Shown here: positions 23,561 through 34,429 of the stretch, piece after piece
How the letters are laid out: each line of letters starts with the position of its first letter
Numbering within the stretch: the stretch's first letter is position 1
Assembly: GCA_963277665.1 (NCBI GenBank)
Contig: OY728142.1
Location: 8,136,001-8,200,000, forward strand
Direction of reading: 5' to 3'
DNA: 64,000 nt
Origin: Viscum album
Lineage: Eukaryota; Streptophyta; Magnoliopsida; Santalales; Viscaceae
The notes under the pieces: generated by a model
Database searches by the model: none
What the model was told of the DNA's origin: nothing
What the model saw: only the letters and a program-made list of their open reading frames with translations
Position numbers and translations under genes: made by a program

Positions 23561-24054
23561 ATATTAATTATTTTATTCATAAAATTGGATTTATTAATAT
23601 TTTAATCTCGTAAAAATTATCAAAATAAAGTAAAAAAATTTAATAAAAACATGTAAATGTAATAACGTTAGTTCTATTCATTCCCACTAATACCAATACT
23701 TGGCATAAAATACCATTTAAAATAATATTATTCATAATGTAGTATTTTTCAGTACAACTTAGTCTTGTGTGTAGCTTACTATTTTGAGGAACCCATTGTT
23801 TTGTGTTGAGAATGTCTTTAGACATAGTGTCCCTATTATGGTAAAATTAATATATAATTTATAAATATTAATAGATAAAAAAAATGTATTATTTTATAAT
23901 TATTCGGGCCGTTAAATTTACTCTTATAGTTGTGAGCACAATGTGGAGTCAATATGAGTTTGTAAAAGGTTTGAATCAGAAAGAATTTTAGAAGAATATA
24001 TGAAGTATACTTTACCTTAAATCCTTAAGTCCTAATATTGTTATTTTCTTCTAT

Positions 24055-24660
24055 GAATATGTATTCCATGAAACAAAGTAATCTGAAAGAATAACATATT
24101 ATGGGAGAAAATAGGAATACGATATTTTTTGAATAAATAACCTAACATGGGTTGTTATAAAAAATAAATTATGAGATGATGTTTTATGGTTATATTGATT
24201 CTAATTGGGTTGGAGATTGTAAAGAAATAAAATTAACCTTAGGATGTAAACTTGTATTAGTTTAATGTTGTATGAGTTATCATAGTAAGAAACAAAGTTC
24301 AGAAACTATGATCACATTGTAATTAGAATATGTTACTACTACTAAATATTGTACTCATATGTTGTGGAGAAAAATTCAGTCAAAATATTTTAATGTAAAT
24401 GTTTCTAAACCTTTGAAGATAATTTGTGATAATAATAGCGTGATTGATCTTTTTGAAAATTGTATCCCACATTCAAGGTCAAAACACATTGATATAAAGT
24501 TTTACTTTATAAAATTTAATGTTTATGTTGGATATTTTTGATGGAATATATCTCAAAAAAGTATAAAATATGTGGTATCGTCACAAAATCTATGAGGAAA
24601 GAAACATTAGTGGAATTGAGGATACAAAATCATGTTTAACCTCCTCTAATGAATTCATAA
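24055..24660 (+). pseudogene. SIRE-like RT end and RNase H remnant
   Basis: In one frame: MFYGYIDSNWVGDCKEIKLT (family GYSDADxAGxxxxRKST, first catalytic Asp present), SYHSKKQSSETMITL (family WxSKKQxxxxLSTAEAEY, with the Glu block partly retained), then a 60-codon open frame at 24359-24541 with MLWRKIQSKYFNVN, IICDNNSVIDLFENCIPHSR and SKHIDIKFYFI. The last part matches the SIRE RNase H block I-x-C-D-N-x-S-A-I-x-L-x-K-N-P-x-x-H-S-R-T-K-H-I-x-I-x-x-H-F very well. After it comes GKETLVELRIQNHV, the place of the family's LCEERFxxLRxEL ending. It is non-functional but is the best-preserved part of this element. Confidence 0.88.
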
Positions 24661-24700
24661 ATCTTATAAGGATATCCCCCATAATGATTTGGTTAATGTT

Positions 24701-24715
24701 GAAAAAGGGGGAGAT
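24701..24715 (+). other. Polypurine tract of SIRE-like element
   Basis: GAAAAAGGGGGAGAT follows the end of pol by about 50 bases. This tract is characteristic of SIRE/Maximus elements and primes plus-strand DNA. Here the LTR homology begins only at 24952, about 235 bp later, so either DNA was gained in between or the true LTR start is degraded in the 5' copy. Confidence 0.6.
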
Positions 24716-24951
24716 AAATTAAAAACTTTATAATTTTTAAGAGATTTTAATTATATTACTTTAAAGAATCAGAAGATATAGTTTTCATAAAATGGGGGAG
24801 GTAAAAAGAAAAGTTGGATGAAAAGAGTAATTTTAAGGGATAGTCTATAATTACATAGATACAAAATTTTCACACCACTGAGGGATGTTATTAATTAAAG
24901 AACACTACTTTCTCTAGAAGTGTGGAGTTTGAATACTCTTTTTTGAGAGGG

Positions 24952-27014
24952 TGTGTTTTGATAAAAAACATGACATTGTTTTAAAAAAAAAGACGAGGCT
25001 TTGAAAATATTTTCCAGAGTATAATTTTTTTAATGACTGTTTCCAAAAAATATAAATGGGGATATTGAAGAGACTTTGTGATGTTTTTTAATAATGTTTT
25101 TGGTATTTTTTGAAAACTATCCTTTTTTAAGAGTTTTGTTTTTATCCAGGATCAGTCCCAATCCATCATAATTTGTTTTCATAAGAATGTTGAATGTTAC
25201 TAAATGATGGATCCAAATAGAAATAGAGAGAAAATATCCATCTTTAATAGTGCTGTTTTTTCAAACATAGGTTTCCAGACTCATGTTTTCAAACTAAGTA
25301 ACATCGAATATAGAAGAATAAAAAATAAAAAGTTATTGATGAAACAAATTATCATATTAAGATCCACCTTGAGGAAGATTCATTAGACTTATCATTAAGA
25401 TAGAATGTCATAATTTTTTTTGTGAAGAATTCATAATGTTACAATATATTTTGTTTTATGAATATGAAGATAGAATTTAGAATGTTTTCATACATTCAAA
25501 ACATTATTTCGACAATGATTTACCAATCTTGAGGTTCTCATAAATCATGAAAACTATCGTGGTAAAATATTATAAAGAAATGAATGAATCATAATGTTTT
25601 TATTGGTTCCAAAAACCCAGAAATATAATATTGGATCCATAACTAAGAGAAATATAAAATTTTAGGAGATTGGATAAGTAAATGTTATGATGTTTGAAAA
25701 TTTTAAAAGTTGTTGAGTTGATTCATCATCAGATAAAGAACATTTTGAGAATAGTTATATCTTAACGAGAATACCATCATTATGATGAATTTTACGAGAT
25801 TGAATCTATGGTGTAAGATCATTCAAGTATGGAACATGAACCAATTCATCATATTAATTGCTTTCACCAATAAAACAGTGGCTATCAAACATCGAAGTGA
25901 CTAGAGTTTTTATATAGTGATCTATCAAAGGGAGATCAATTATGAAAAGAAGTAAAGATTATAAAAGAGTTTCATTTTATTGATAAGAAATAAAGGCAGA
26001 GTTCATGTTTTCAATTGAATAATATTGTGAAACCAATAATTCATCTGGTAAATAAGTTCATTATAATGTGATAAAGAAGACACTAAGATCGTAATGAGCA
26101 GTGAAAGATATTAATATTGTAATGACCCGAGAAAGAAGGACAGAACTTAATGACTTGTGAAAGAAAGGAAAATCATAATGAGAAGAGGAAGTTATATCAT
26201 ACTGAATAAAATTTATGTTGTTTGGGAAGACAGGTCTCAATGAAATATTGAGAATGTTTGAATAAGTCAATATGGAAGTTTAAATGCGAGGGTTTTTCAG
26301 AGTTTTAAAATATTGGTAAGTGGGAAACGTTATTAAATTTCCTAATTTTTCTTTTTTGAGTCACCTATAAATGGAACCACATTTCATTAAATTTTTCAAA
26401 TTTTCACATTTGAAGAAAATAAATATAATTTAATTTTTATGTTGATGGTTTATTCCATACATAATTCTCATTAGAATATTAGAAACCTACTTTTTGTTTA
26501 CCTGTGCGAGAAACATCATTTTGAGAAGATTATATTGAGTTGATTAGATTGAGGAATATTAGACTGATTTGTTGAGAAGAGTTTTAGATGTTTAGTTTTC
26601 TAAAGGGAAGATCATATTAAGTCAATAGTTTTGATTCAATTGTCCTGGGTTCATGGGACAGAAGGACATTAGATTCAAGGTTATCAAATGGAAGAAATTT
26701 GTAGAGAAAATTAAACAATGTCATTTTTAACTTATTTTTCTGTTATAATTGATTTTAAAAAAATTCTAAACAAACAGGAGTGTGTATAATAATTCATATC
26801 AAGATATAGAAGGTGTATAATAACATTTTATCAAGTTTTATTCACTTTTTCATAATAGGAAATTTACATAGTCATAAGAGAGTGGATATGATATAGAGGC
26901 AAGTTCTCATAATAAGGATGATCATTATAAATATCATGTTCCTTACTTAATTTCTTATTTTTTCAAGAATGAGTAATTAAAAAAATGATATGTATTTTAA
27001 ATTTAACATGTTGT
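24952..27014 (+). repeat. 3' LTR of SIRE-like element
   Basis: Starts TGTGTTTTGATAAAAAACATG after a gagagg tract and ends near AACATGTTGT, where the gypsy element A LTR begins with no spacer. It aligns with 14157-16139 throughout. A small open frame at 25204-25386 lies in it but is broken in the other LTR. Confidence 0.72.
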
Positions 27015-30000
27015 AGGTGTAATGGTCTGTACCTCTTTGGTCCATTCCTTTGTGAAAATATGGTCTTTGAGGTGTTCCAAGAGGTCAAGGTGACCTATCC
27101 CGAACACTCTGATTTTTTTTCCTTTTTTGTGAACAATGGTATTGGTGACCCTCGATGAATAGTTCCAATGGTAGACAGCTGTGAACAGTGAATTGGTAAC
27201 CTTCTGTGAATAGTGCCAATAGTGAGGTCCAATGGTAACCTCTCTTTATTTCAACAAATTTCCAATTCTGTGAAAAGTTCCATTGGTGAACAGTTCAATC
27301 GGTAACCTCCATCGGAAACCTCACTTTCGATTTCCAAATTTTCAATTCTATGAACAGTTCCATCAGTGAATAGTTCTGTGAGTAACCTCCAATAGTAACC
27401 TCTCTTTCCTTTGCAAAATTTTCAATTCTGCGAACAGTTCCATTGGTGAATAGTTTTATTGGTAACCTTTAACGGTAACCTCTCTTTCCTTTGCAAAATT
27501 TCAAATTCTGTGAAAAGCTCCATCAGTGAACAGTTCTATCGGTAACCTCTAACAACAACCTCTATTTCATTTTCCAAATTTCCAATTCAATAAACAACTC
27601 TATCGGTGAATAGATCTATTGGTAACCTCTATCGGTAACCTATATCGGTAACCTCTAATGGTAGGTGTACGGTGTTTCTGAAATGGTAGGTGTGCAGTGT
27701 TTCCAGAACAGTGAGGTCTATCGGTAATCTCTATTAGTAACCTCTCACGGTAGGTGGAAAATGTTTCCAGAATAGTAGGTGTACAATGTTTTCAGAACAG
27801 TGAGATCTATCGGTAACCTCTATCGGTATCTTCTAATGGTGAGGTTCATGAGTAGTGTCTTTCCTTTGACAAATTTTGAGTTTGTGGACAGTGTTTCCAG
27901 CTTTCTACAGTTTCACCCCTTTGACATTTCCTTTGATGTAAAATACATTTAAAGCCTTATTTTAAAGACTCTAAGGATGATTCAAAGGACATAACTCATA
28001 AATTAATTATTCCTAAGGATCAGGATGTTTTTACTTGGTCAAACTGTGTGGATTAATGCGGTCTGTTTTTAATGGGGAATCAAACGTATTTTAAACCGTC
28101 ATTCTGTTAAATCATTAAAAGGGACAAGATATCTTCCTCCCATGTTCTTCCTCCATGTTCTCTGGTGCAAGTCGCTCGAACCTTTCCTTACATCCATAGG
28201 AATCGTGAGATCAAACGTTTCCCATGGATTGGTTTCCTCGACCTCCTTCTTGCTACAGGTGCACCCCCTGTTTCGGTGCAACCAAGAAGTATCCATCAAT
28301 CTTAGATATAAGGTATGATCTGTTTCCATTATTTTGAGTTTTTATCCTCCTGTTTCTCATTTACATATTATATCATGTGATCTCTATGATTCTAATAGAG
28401 TTTCTTGGGTTTTGGTTGGTGCGGTCGTATCGTGGCATCCTTAGGTGGATGCAGTTACCGCGAGAGGATGCGCTCGTAATCCTTTGTGTGGACTATTCTC
28501 ATATAATGAATGTTAAGAATCATTTGAGGTAGAGGATTCAGTACATCTATTTTATTTTATGTGAAACTATATAGTTATCATGTTTTATTCCGCTGGATCA
28601 CAATGGAATTGACATAATAAATATTTGAACTGGATAAATAAATTGATATCGATCTTATGTTACTACCTCTTGTTTTTCTAGACAATGTGATATATATTCT
28701 TGCTTCGTATAGCTGTTAATTCTTGATGGAAATTTCTAAAGAACATAAACCTGAATTAGTTGACAATTGTTTTGATAATGATAGAGGCATGTAAATGAAT
28801 CTGTTTCTTATTGTAATTTTGATGTTAATCCAAATAATGCAGTAAGCATGTTTAGTTATTTTTGTGATACCTTACTATTTAGGTTTCTCAAAGTTGTAAC
28901 CTATGAATAATAAATCAGTTAATCCAAGATGGATTAATGAACTAGTGGTTTAAAAAAATATAATTCCTTGTAAGGTTCTGAGTTACCCTTTTGATATTTT
29001 AATGTCCATGAGCCAATTGATGTGATGTTTGTTTTCCAACTTCTTGTGTTGTGATGTGAGCCTGGTTGGCTGTTGTGATTTGTGGGGACAGGGAGGCCTA
29101 TAATTTGTGGCATCATTTGACACCTAGAGTGGCAAGATGCATCAGTTTATTCATTTGGGTGTCGGGTAGGACACTAGGGATGATGGAACGGGTTGGGTGT
29201 GAATGTTTGTATGCTTGTTGTTTCTTTAGTTGATTACCTAGTTTACTTTTCTCCACTACTCACGGTAGTTGGTCTTGCTTACCCTTCGTCTGAAAGAGGT
29301 GAAGACGCGTGGGGTATGCCACATGATTTATGTGTTATTCTTTTCAAGGGAGTGTGGGTCTACGCTCTTGCTATAGGTGGAAAATACTTGACAGGTAGTA
29401 CATCTACTCATCGTGTTGATCCCCCTTTTGTTTAGTAGCATAGAATGATTTTATAGAATTATTGGGAATATGGGGGAGTAATTCTATAATGAGTAATTGA
29501 ATAAATTATGTTAACCCATGGGGTTGGAGCCTGGTGGAACGAAATGCTCATGTTATAATTTTAATGGTACATCAGACTTGGGTGTGATGCTAATTAACTA
29601 TAATGAGGAATTGTTATTGGTTAATTAATGTTTAAATAATTAATTAACATAATGTGTGACTAATAAAATTCGAATGAAATAATTTATTAAATTTAAAAGT
29701 TTGTGTGCTTATAGGATACATATTCTTAGAAGTATCAGCCTGGAGTCGGAGAGACTTTAGCTACAGTTGAGTCTCAGACTATTTTATTCCCATAGTGTTG
29801 TTCTAATGTATATTATATTCTGTACTTTTTATATTTATATACACTAATCCAACCTGTTAGTATGGGAAAATGACACACTGAGGATTCTGAGCCCTGGGGT
29901 GTGTTTTCTCCAACATTCTGGTGGGAGGATGGATGGCTGACTACCACATTTGGCCATGCTCTCTTCTCGTGGTGGTTACTTTTGCTAGAAGTCACATTGG

Positions 30001-30996
30001 TTAGTTTTCCCTATATATGTGTGTAGATGGTTGTAATGTCTTGTGGTTATTCACACACATATATTCTGGATATAGTTTTCTATGGATGACTATAGGTGTA
30101 ACATGTATAGGCTATGATAGCTTGAGGATCCTTACTCGGTGTATGGGCTATAATGGCTTGAGGTTTAATACCTGATGTATAATACACATTATGTGAGATG
30201 TGGTGCCTCCCATAAACTACTTGGTTACTTTTCTTATGTGGACGTGGTGGTTTTGTAGCACAAGGAGGATGTTGTCGTGCTTAACCGAGCTCTCTGTAGG
30301 CAAGCCTTTTTAGAGAGAGATTCTTATGACGTGCGACGTTGGGGAAAAGCGGAAAATCAGTGGGGAAGTAGTAGCAGGGTACCCTTGATATTATTTATTA
30401 TATTATATACCCTTGTATGCTTTACTTGGTGAGAGTATCCATGGTGAGGCTGGGAACATAGTATACCTTATTGGGTGATGAGTTAGTATCACTTGTTGTT
30501 CATTGCGCTTTAGCATGATCTCTTTACTTTTTCATGAGAGGGTTTAAGGAGGATCCTACTGAGTATATTATTATACTCACCCTATGTACATATAAACTGC
30601 TTTTCAGTTCACTTGGAGCAAGTTTTAGATCAGGCTGGTTAAGACTGTCTTGCAGTTGGAGGAGTTGTTCGAGCTTGTGGTTACTGCTGTTTTACTTTAT
30701 TTAGGGTACTTGCAATTTTTCCTATTTCAGTTGTTGTAGTTCTGCATGAAACTTCATATGTGTACATGGGTTTTCTTTTATATTTCTATCTGAGTTGGAG
30801 TTGGTTGGTGTCTTTCTTATCTCTCTCTTCCGCATGTGTTCTATTAGAGGGAAATTCCTCCCATTTGTGTGTTGTTATACCCTCATTTCTAGATGCCAAC
30901 TTGGGGCCTACTGGAGGAAGGAATTAGGGGTTATTATCTCCCTTCACACTTTTCCTGCTCAGGAGGGTTATACATTTTGGCGAGGGCATCGTGATA
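27015..30996 (+). repeat. 5' LTR of gypsy A
   Basis: About 3.98 kb. The start is fixed by ungapped alignment of its first 20 bases with the other two copies (the TG is mutated to AG) and the end by the primer site 3 bases downstream. It is about 180 bp longer than the other copies because of extra minisatellite-like sequence near 27.66-27.83 kb. By hand count on about 300 bases near 29.9 kb it differs from the 3' LTR at roughly one position in seven. An 80-codon frame at 29193-29435 recurs in the 59.0 kb copy but its changes look neutral. Confidence 0.88.
27130..27860 (+). repeat. U3 minisatellite in gypsy A 5' LTR (unit about 80 bp)
   Basis: The unit combines ctatcggtaacctctaacgg, taacctctctttcctt, ccaaatttccaattctgtga and acagttccatcggtgaacag. 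Six or more imperfect units can be followed. From about 27655 to 27830 this copy also has an expanded derivative built from short pieces such as taggtgtac, gtttccagaac and agtgaggtctatcggtaac, absent from the other LTRs. Confidence 0.8.
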
Positions 30997-30999
30997 TAG

Positions 31000-31016
31000 T
31001 GGTATAAGAGGTCTAG
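31000..31016 (+). other. Primer-binding site of gypsy A
   Basis: TGGTATAAGAGGTCTAG is close to TGGTATCAGAGCCTAG, the usual plant gypsy site that pairs with initiator tRNA-Met. It lies 3 bases after the LTR end (GTGATA), the usual spacing. Confidence 0.85.
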
Positions 31017-31369
31017 TTGAGGGATAAGATGGATATTGGTATCAAGAACAAGAAAGGATGCATGGGTTGGTAGGGAAATAATGTAATTCATGTTTAGAAT
31101 GTGATGTAAACACTGAAGACCAGCTAAGACATAGGCATTTAAGCACCCCTATGATATGATGTACAAACCATTATGTTTACAATGGCTACTAAACGAGGTG
31201 ATACTAGATGCAGGGTAGAGACCTAAGAAAGGATCATACATCATTATTCTTTGGGCCTGTGTTTGAATTGTTAGACCTCCAGATAGGTTAATCTAAAATG
31301 AATAAAAGAATACAATTAATTAATTAGTATTGATTTTTCCATATTCTAGGCTTAGGATCCCTAACTGTT

Positions 31370-32470
31370 TGTTATTTTATAGGTATATCTCATGGTCGAC
31401 GTCCTCATCAGGATCGCATAGAAGATGTCCATCAAGCTGTTCTAGTAGATCATCGTAGGGTAGAGGATGATGATGATGACACTTAGAGGATGAAACTCTG
31501 AGAGTTTCAGCACTGGGGTCTATAGAAGTACGAAGGCTCCCTTTCAGATGCAGTAATGGAAGATTGGTTAGAGGAGGTAGTGATCGGCTTTAGTTAGATT
31601 TATTCTTGGAATGAGCACTAGGTGTCCATGGGTGTGACGATGCAATGTGGAGTAGTGAGGTAGTGGTGGTTCTTGTTCCTTTGGGATCGCGAGGAGTCAA
31701 TAATCTCATGGGAGGAGTTCTGAGACAAGTTTAGAGTAGAGTTTCTTTCCTCGACAGTGAAGGTGTCCAGTCACTAGGAGCTTCTTTCCCTTTGACAGGG
31801 GAGCTCTAATGTGTGGGTGTTTGTTATTTGTTTCAAGAAAAATTTACGATATGTATCAGAACTGTTTCCAGATGAGGAGGCCAGGGAAAGGCATTTAGAG
31901 GAGGCTTTGTGTCCAGAGATCTAGCGCCAGGTCACCCCATTTATGATGATGATATATCTTGAGGTTCTAGTGAGGGCAGAGGTTATCGAGAGGACATTGG
32001 AAAGAACTGGATCATCATGAAAGGGGAGTCATCATGATTCCTCATAAAGTAGAGATGTGGTCCGGGGTTCCCGGTTTTCAGGATAGAAGAGTTTCCAATT
32101 AGCCGGGGGTATGTCCCATCCCTTCACATCTCGTTTCTCTAGGGGAAGTAGATCTCAGGCCTATTCCAAGGGATGAGGTGATTTTTTTCAGGTAGTGGTT
32201 GAGGTCATCAACAACAAGAGTTTCCAACCTTTCAGAGCAGTCATCATGCACCAGGTGTTCCACTCTGGGTTCCTCCATTGAGGGATTTCCAGCAGCAGGT
32301 TGCACCAGCTTTAGATCAACATAGGGTAGATGTGGCAGGTGGAGGAATGCCCTATGACACTCCTCATCCTAGGAGAGTAGAGCGCGACTACGGTGGTGGT
32401 CATCGTCAGGGTTAGAGAGGTCGTGGATGTGGTCATGGTCAGCTTCATGCTTTAGTATTTCTAGCACAAG
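31370..32470 (+). pseudogene. Gypsy A Gag remnant
   Basis: The early part reads RRPHQDRIEDVHQAVLVDHR-like sequence, then VMEDWLEEVVIGF (family A-E-x-W-L-x-x-x-E-x-x-F), VRWWWFLFLWDREESIISW with EEF-stop-DKFRVEFL (family W-W-x-x-x-x-x-x-W-x-x-F-x-x-x-F-x-x-x-Y), YVSELFPDEEARERHLEEAL and VLVRAEVIER, the tail helix. After a spacer there is a Gly/Arg/His-rich segment (about 32390-32440) where the zinc knuckle and RG-rich region of chromovirus Gag normally sit; no complete CCHC is visible. Several in-frame stops are present. Gag would form the particle. Confidence 0.75.
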
Positions 32471-32940
32471 GTGAGCCAGATATTGTACGAGGTACCCTTT
32501 GCTTGTTTTCAAACATGGTGTATAGCTTGTTTGATTCTGAAGTGATACACTCTTTTATATCACCTACACTTGTCCATGATTTGGTACTTGTGGCAGAGAG
32601 GCTTCCAATTCCCTTGGTGTTTACTATTCTAGTTGAAGGCCGAGCTGACTAATTTGATGTATGTAGAGACTATGAGCTAGTGTTAGGGAAACACCACTCA
32701 TGGGGAGATTTCATATATTTACGAATACAACCATATGATGTCATACTTATAATTGATTATTTTTATTCAATGCAGGATATCATGGATTACTTTAGGAAGC
32801 ATGTCATTTTCATTAATGCGGATGGAGATATGGTGGTGTTTATTGGAGATAGAGACCCTAGGATGGGTCAAAGGCGTGTTCCAACCTTATCATCCAAGAT
32901 GGCAGAGATGACATTGAACTCTTCACTGGTTCAGTAGTTG
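32460..32940 (+). pseudogene. Gypsy A protease remnant
   Basis: A long readable frame: LAQGEPDIVRGTLCLFSN, then VYSLFDSEVIHSFISPTLVH, where the family has V-L-I-D-S/P-G-A-T-H-S-F-I/V-S. The catalytic Asp is kept but the following Ser-Gly is Ser-Glu, which would disable an aspartic protease. An 85-codon open frame at 32680-32937 continues with YDVILIIDYFYSMQDIMDYF and HVIFINADGDMVVFIGDRD, corresponding to F-D-V-I-L-G-M-D-W-L and the linker to RT. In a live element this cuts Gag-Pol. Confidence 0.82.
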
Positions 32941-33169
32941 GCGTTTCTTGGGGTTGTAGAAGAGTACCCTGATGTCTTTCCAGAAGAGGCTATAAAATTA
33001 CCCCCTCGATGAGAGATCAAGTTTGGGATTGAACTATAACTAGGAGCCTCTCCTATCACTATGTCTCCATATAGGATGTCTCCTTATGAGTTATGAGAGT
33101 AACATATAAATATTTATGGTCTTTTATAGTGTTTTTTTTTCGCCGAGTGTGTAACTGAGGGGTGCACCA

Positions 33170-33990
33170 GTTTTGTTCGTGAATAAGGGTGATAGCAGTT
33201 TACTATTGTGTGTCAATTATCATCGCTTGAACAAAGGGACAATAAATAATCACTCTCCTATTCCATGGATTGTAGATTTATTCGATCAACTCAAGGGTGA
33301 AAGTTGGTTCTCAAAGATTGACTTGCGATCTGGATATCATCAGATGCGTGTGAAGGATGAGGATATCCAGAAGAAAGCTTTACATTGTCATCATGGGCAT
33401 TATGATTTACTTGTAATGACATTCAGCGTGACAAATGATCCAGTTGTGTTCATGGGATTGATGAACTATGTGTTTCATGAGTTCCAAGACATGTTTTTTG
33501 CAGTTTTCATCGACGAAATCGTTGTGTAATCCATGTCTAAGGAAGATCATGCAGAACATCTACACGAAGTTTTGAGAGTTTTTCGACAACATCAGCTATT
33601 TGGGAAGTTTTTAAAGTGTGAGTTTTGGGATCGAGAAGTCCATTTCTATTGGCATTTTTTGTCCCAGAATGTATTAGTTGTAGATCCTTCTAAGATAGAA
33701 GTAGTTTTTTCTTGGGAAGCCCCCAATACAGTGTCTGAATTGCGAAGTTTCATTGGTCTCGTAGGCTACTATAGGAGGCTCGTAGCCGATTTCCCACGAG
33801 TTTTGACTCCTATGATAGCTTTAACCAGGAAAGATCATGCATTAATATGGAATGATCTGTGTCAGGCAACATTCGTGTATCTAAAGGAGAAGTTATTAAG
33901 TGATCCAATTATTTTTCTCCAAGCAGAGGGAGTTCAGTTTGATGTTTTCTATGACGCTTTGCATCTGGGGATAGGCTGTGTTTTGATGCA
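33170..33990 (+). pseudogene. Gypsy A reverse transcriptase remnant
   Basis: Two long frames abut at one stop (33527-33529). The first shows CVNYHRLNKGTINNHSPIPW, SWFSKIDLRSGYHQMRVKDE and MTFSVTNDPVVFMGLMNYVF, then FAVFIDEIVV. The last is the polymerase motif: the family has F-V/I-D-D, here F-I-D-E, so the second catalytic Asp is changed. The second shows SKEDHAEHLHEVLRVFRQHQ, KFLKCEFWDREVHF and ELRSFIGLVGYYRRLVADFP, the thumb. The upstream RT entry block near 33060-33110 (SPYRMSPYEL) is present after a short broken stretch. It is the best-kept coding domain in the window but not functional. Confidence 0.93.
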
Positions 33991-34310
33991 GTAGAGATCA
34001 GTTGTTTCTTTTGGGTCTTGTTAGTTGTGTCCCCATGAACACAACTATGCCACCCATAGTTTGAAGTTGACAGTTGTAGTGTTTTCTCTGATTTTGTGGA
34101 GAGATTACCTCATTGGCGATTGCTTTGTGGTTTTCACGGATCAAAAGAGTTTGAGGTATGTTTTATCCCAGCGTGACATGAACTTATTATAGTGTCAGTG
34201 GATGGAGTTATTACAGGAATATGAATTTGAGATAGCATATTCACCTGGAAAGGGGAATGTTCAAGCTAATGCACTAAGTCAAAAGTCATGTAGTGAAGTT
34301 GTGTGTGAAT
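33945..34310 (+). pseudogene. Gypsy A RNase H remnant
   Basis: DALHLGIGCVLMQ at 33952-33990 (family D-A-S-x-x-G-L-G-C-V-L-M-Q) is followed by a stop, CPHEHNYATHSLKLTVVVFS, LWRDYLIGDCFVVFTDQKSL and RYVLSQRDMN, then WMELLQEYEFEIAYSPGKGN with VQANALSQK. The family ending is H-P-G-K-A-N-V-V-A-D-A-L-S-R-K, so the final Asp of D-A-L-S is changed to Asn. The part from about 34136 onward is duplicated at 57262. Confidence 0.9.
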
Positions 34311-34429
34311 CAAGTGATTCCTGGAGAGTAATGGAAGATCTGTTAGCATTACACCTTGATATGGGATTAGTTGGGGAAATAGGTTATATTTTTTAGATGA
34401 CAGTACAGTCAACCCTGTTGTAAAAGGTG

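Larger units (their letters stand above)
19260..24050. mobile_element. Foreign DNA inside the SIRE-like pol
   Basis: The SIRE pol reading is continuous up to about 19.2 kb and picks up again, in the expected place, at about 24.05 kb, so about 4.8 kb has been inserted. The insert has no legible pol domain. It contains a degraded repeat of about 180 bp (20.4-20.9 kb) and an LTR-like segment at 22.44-23.56 kb. The rest (19.26-20.4 and 20.9-22.4 kb) is very AT-rich and shows nothing. It may be more than one event. Exact boundaries and a target duplication could not be read. Confidence 0.55.
14157..27014 (+). mobile_element. SIRE-like Ty1/copia retrotransposon, nested and decayed
   Basis: Two related repeats of about 2 kb (14157-16139 and 24952-27014) flank gag, GAG-pre-integrase, integrase, RT and RNase H relics on the + strand in copia order. 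The RNase H and downstream GAAAAAGGGGGAGAT tract (24701-24715) are typical of the SIRE/Maximus lineage. Pol is interrupted: RT runs out near 19.2 kb and resumes near 24.05 kb. Both LTRs start TGTGTT and end near AACATGTTKTAGG. Dense stops show it is long dead. Confidence 0.82.

Noticed and set aside
27130..27860. Regular repeats that might be taken for a CRISPR array.
   Set aside because: Units are imperfect tandem copies without unique spacers, lie inside a plant LTR, and are shared among LTR copies; the context is eukaryotic.
28099..28329. Minus-strand frame in the LTR with TLYLRLMDTSWLHRNRGCTC, recurring at 36891-37088 and near 60,020-60,343.
   Set aside because: It recurs because the LTR DNA recurs. 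The frame boundaries differ between copies and no domain is recognisable.
29193..29435. An 80-codon frame in the gypsy A LTR, also open at 61000-61242, which might be a conserved LTR-encoded protein.
   Set aside because: The two differ at about 30 of 80 residues by hand count, far more than expected under purifying selection at this DNA divergence, and the third LTR has two stops. It looks like a neutral open frame.
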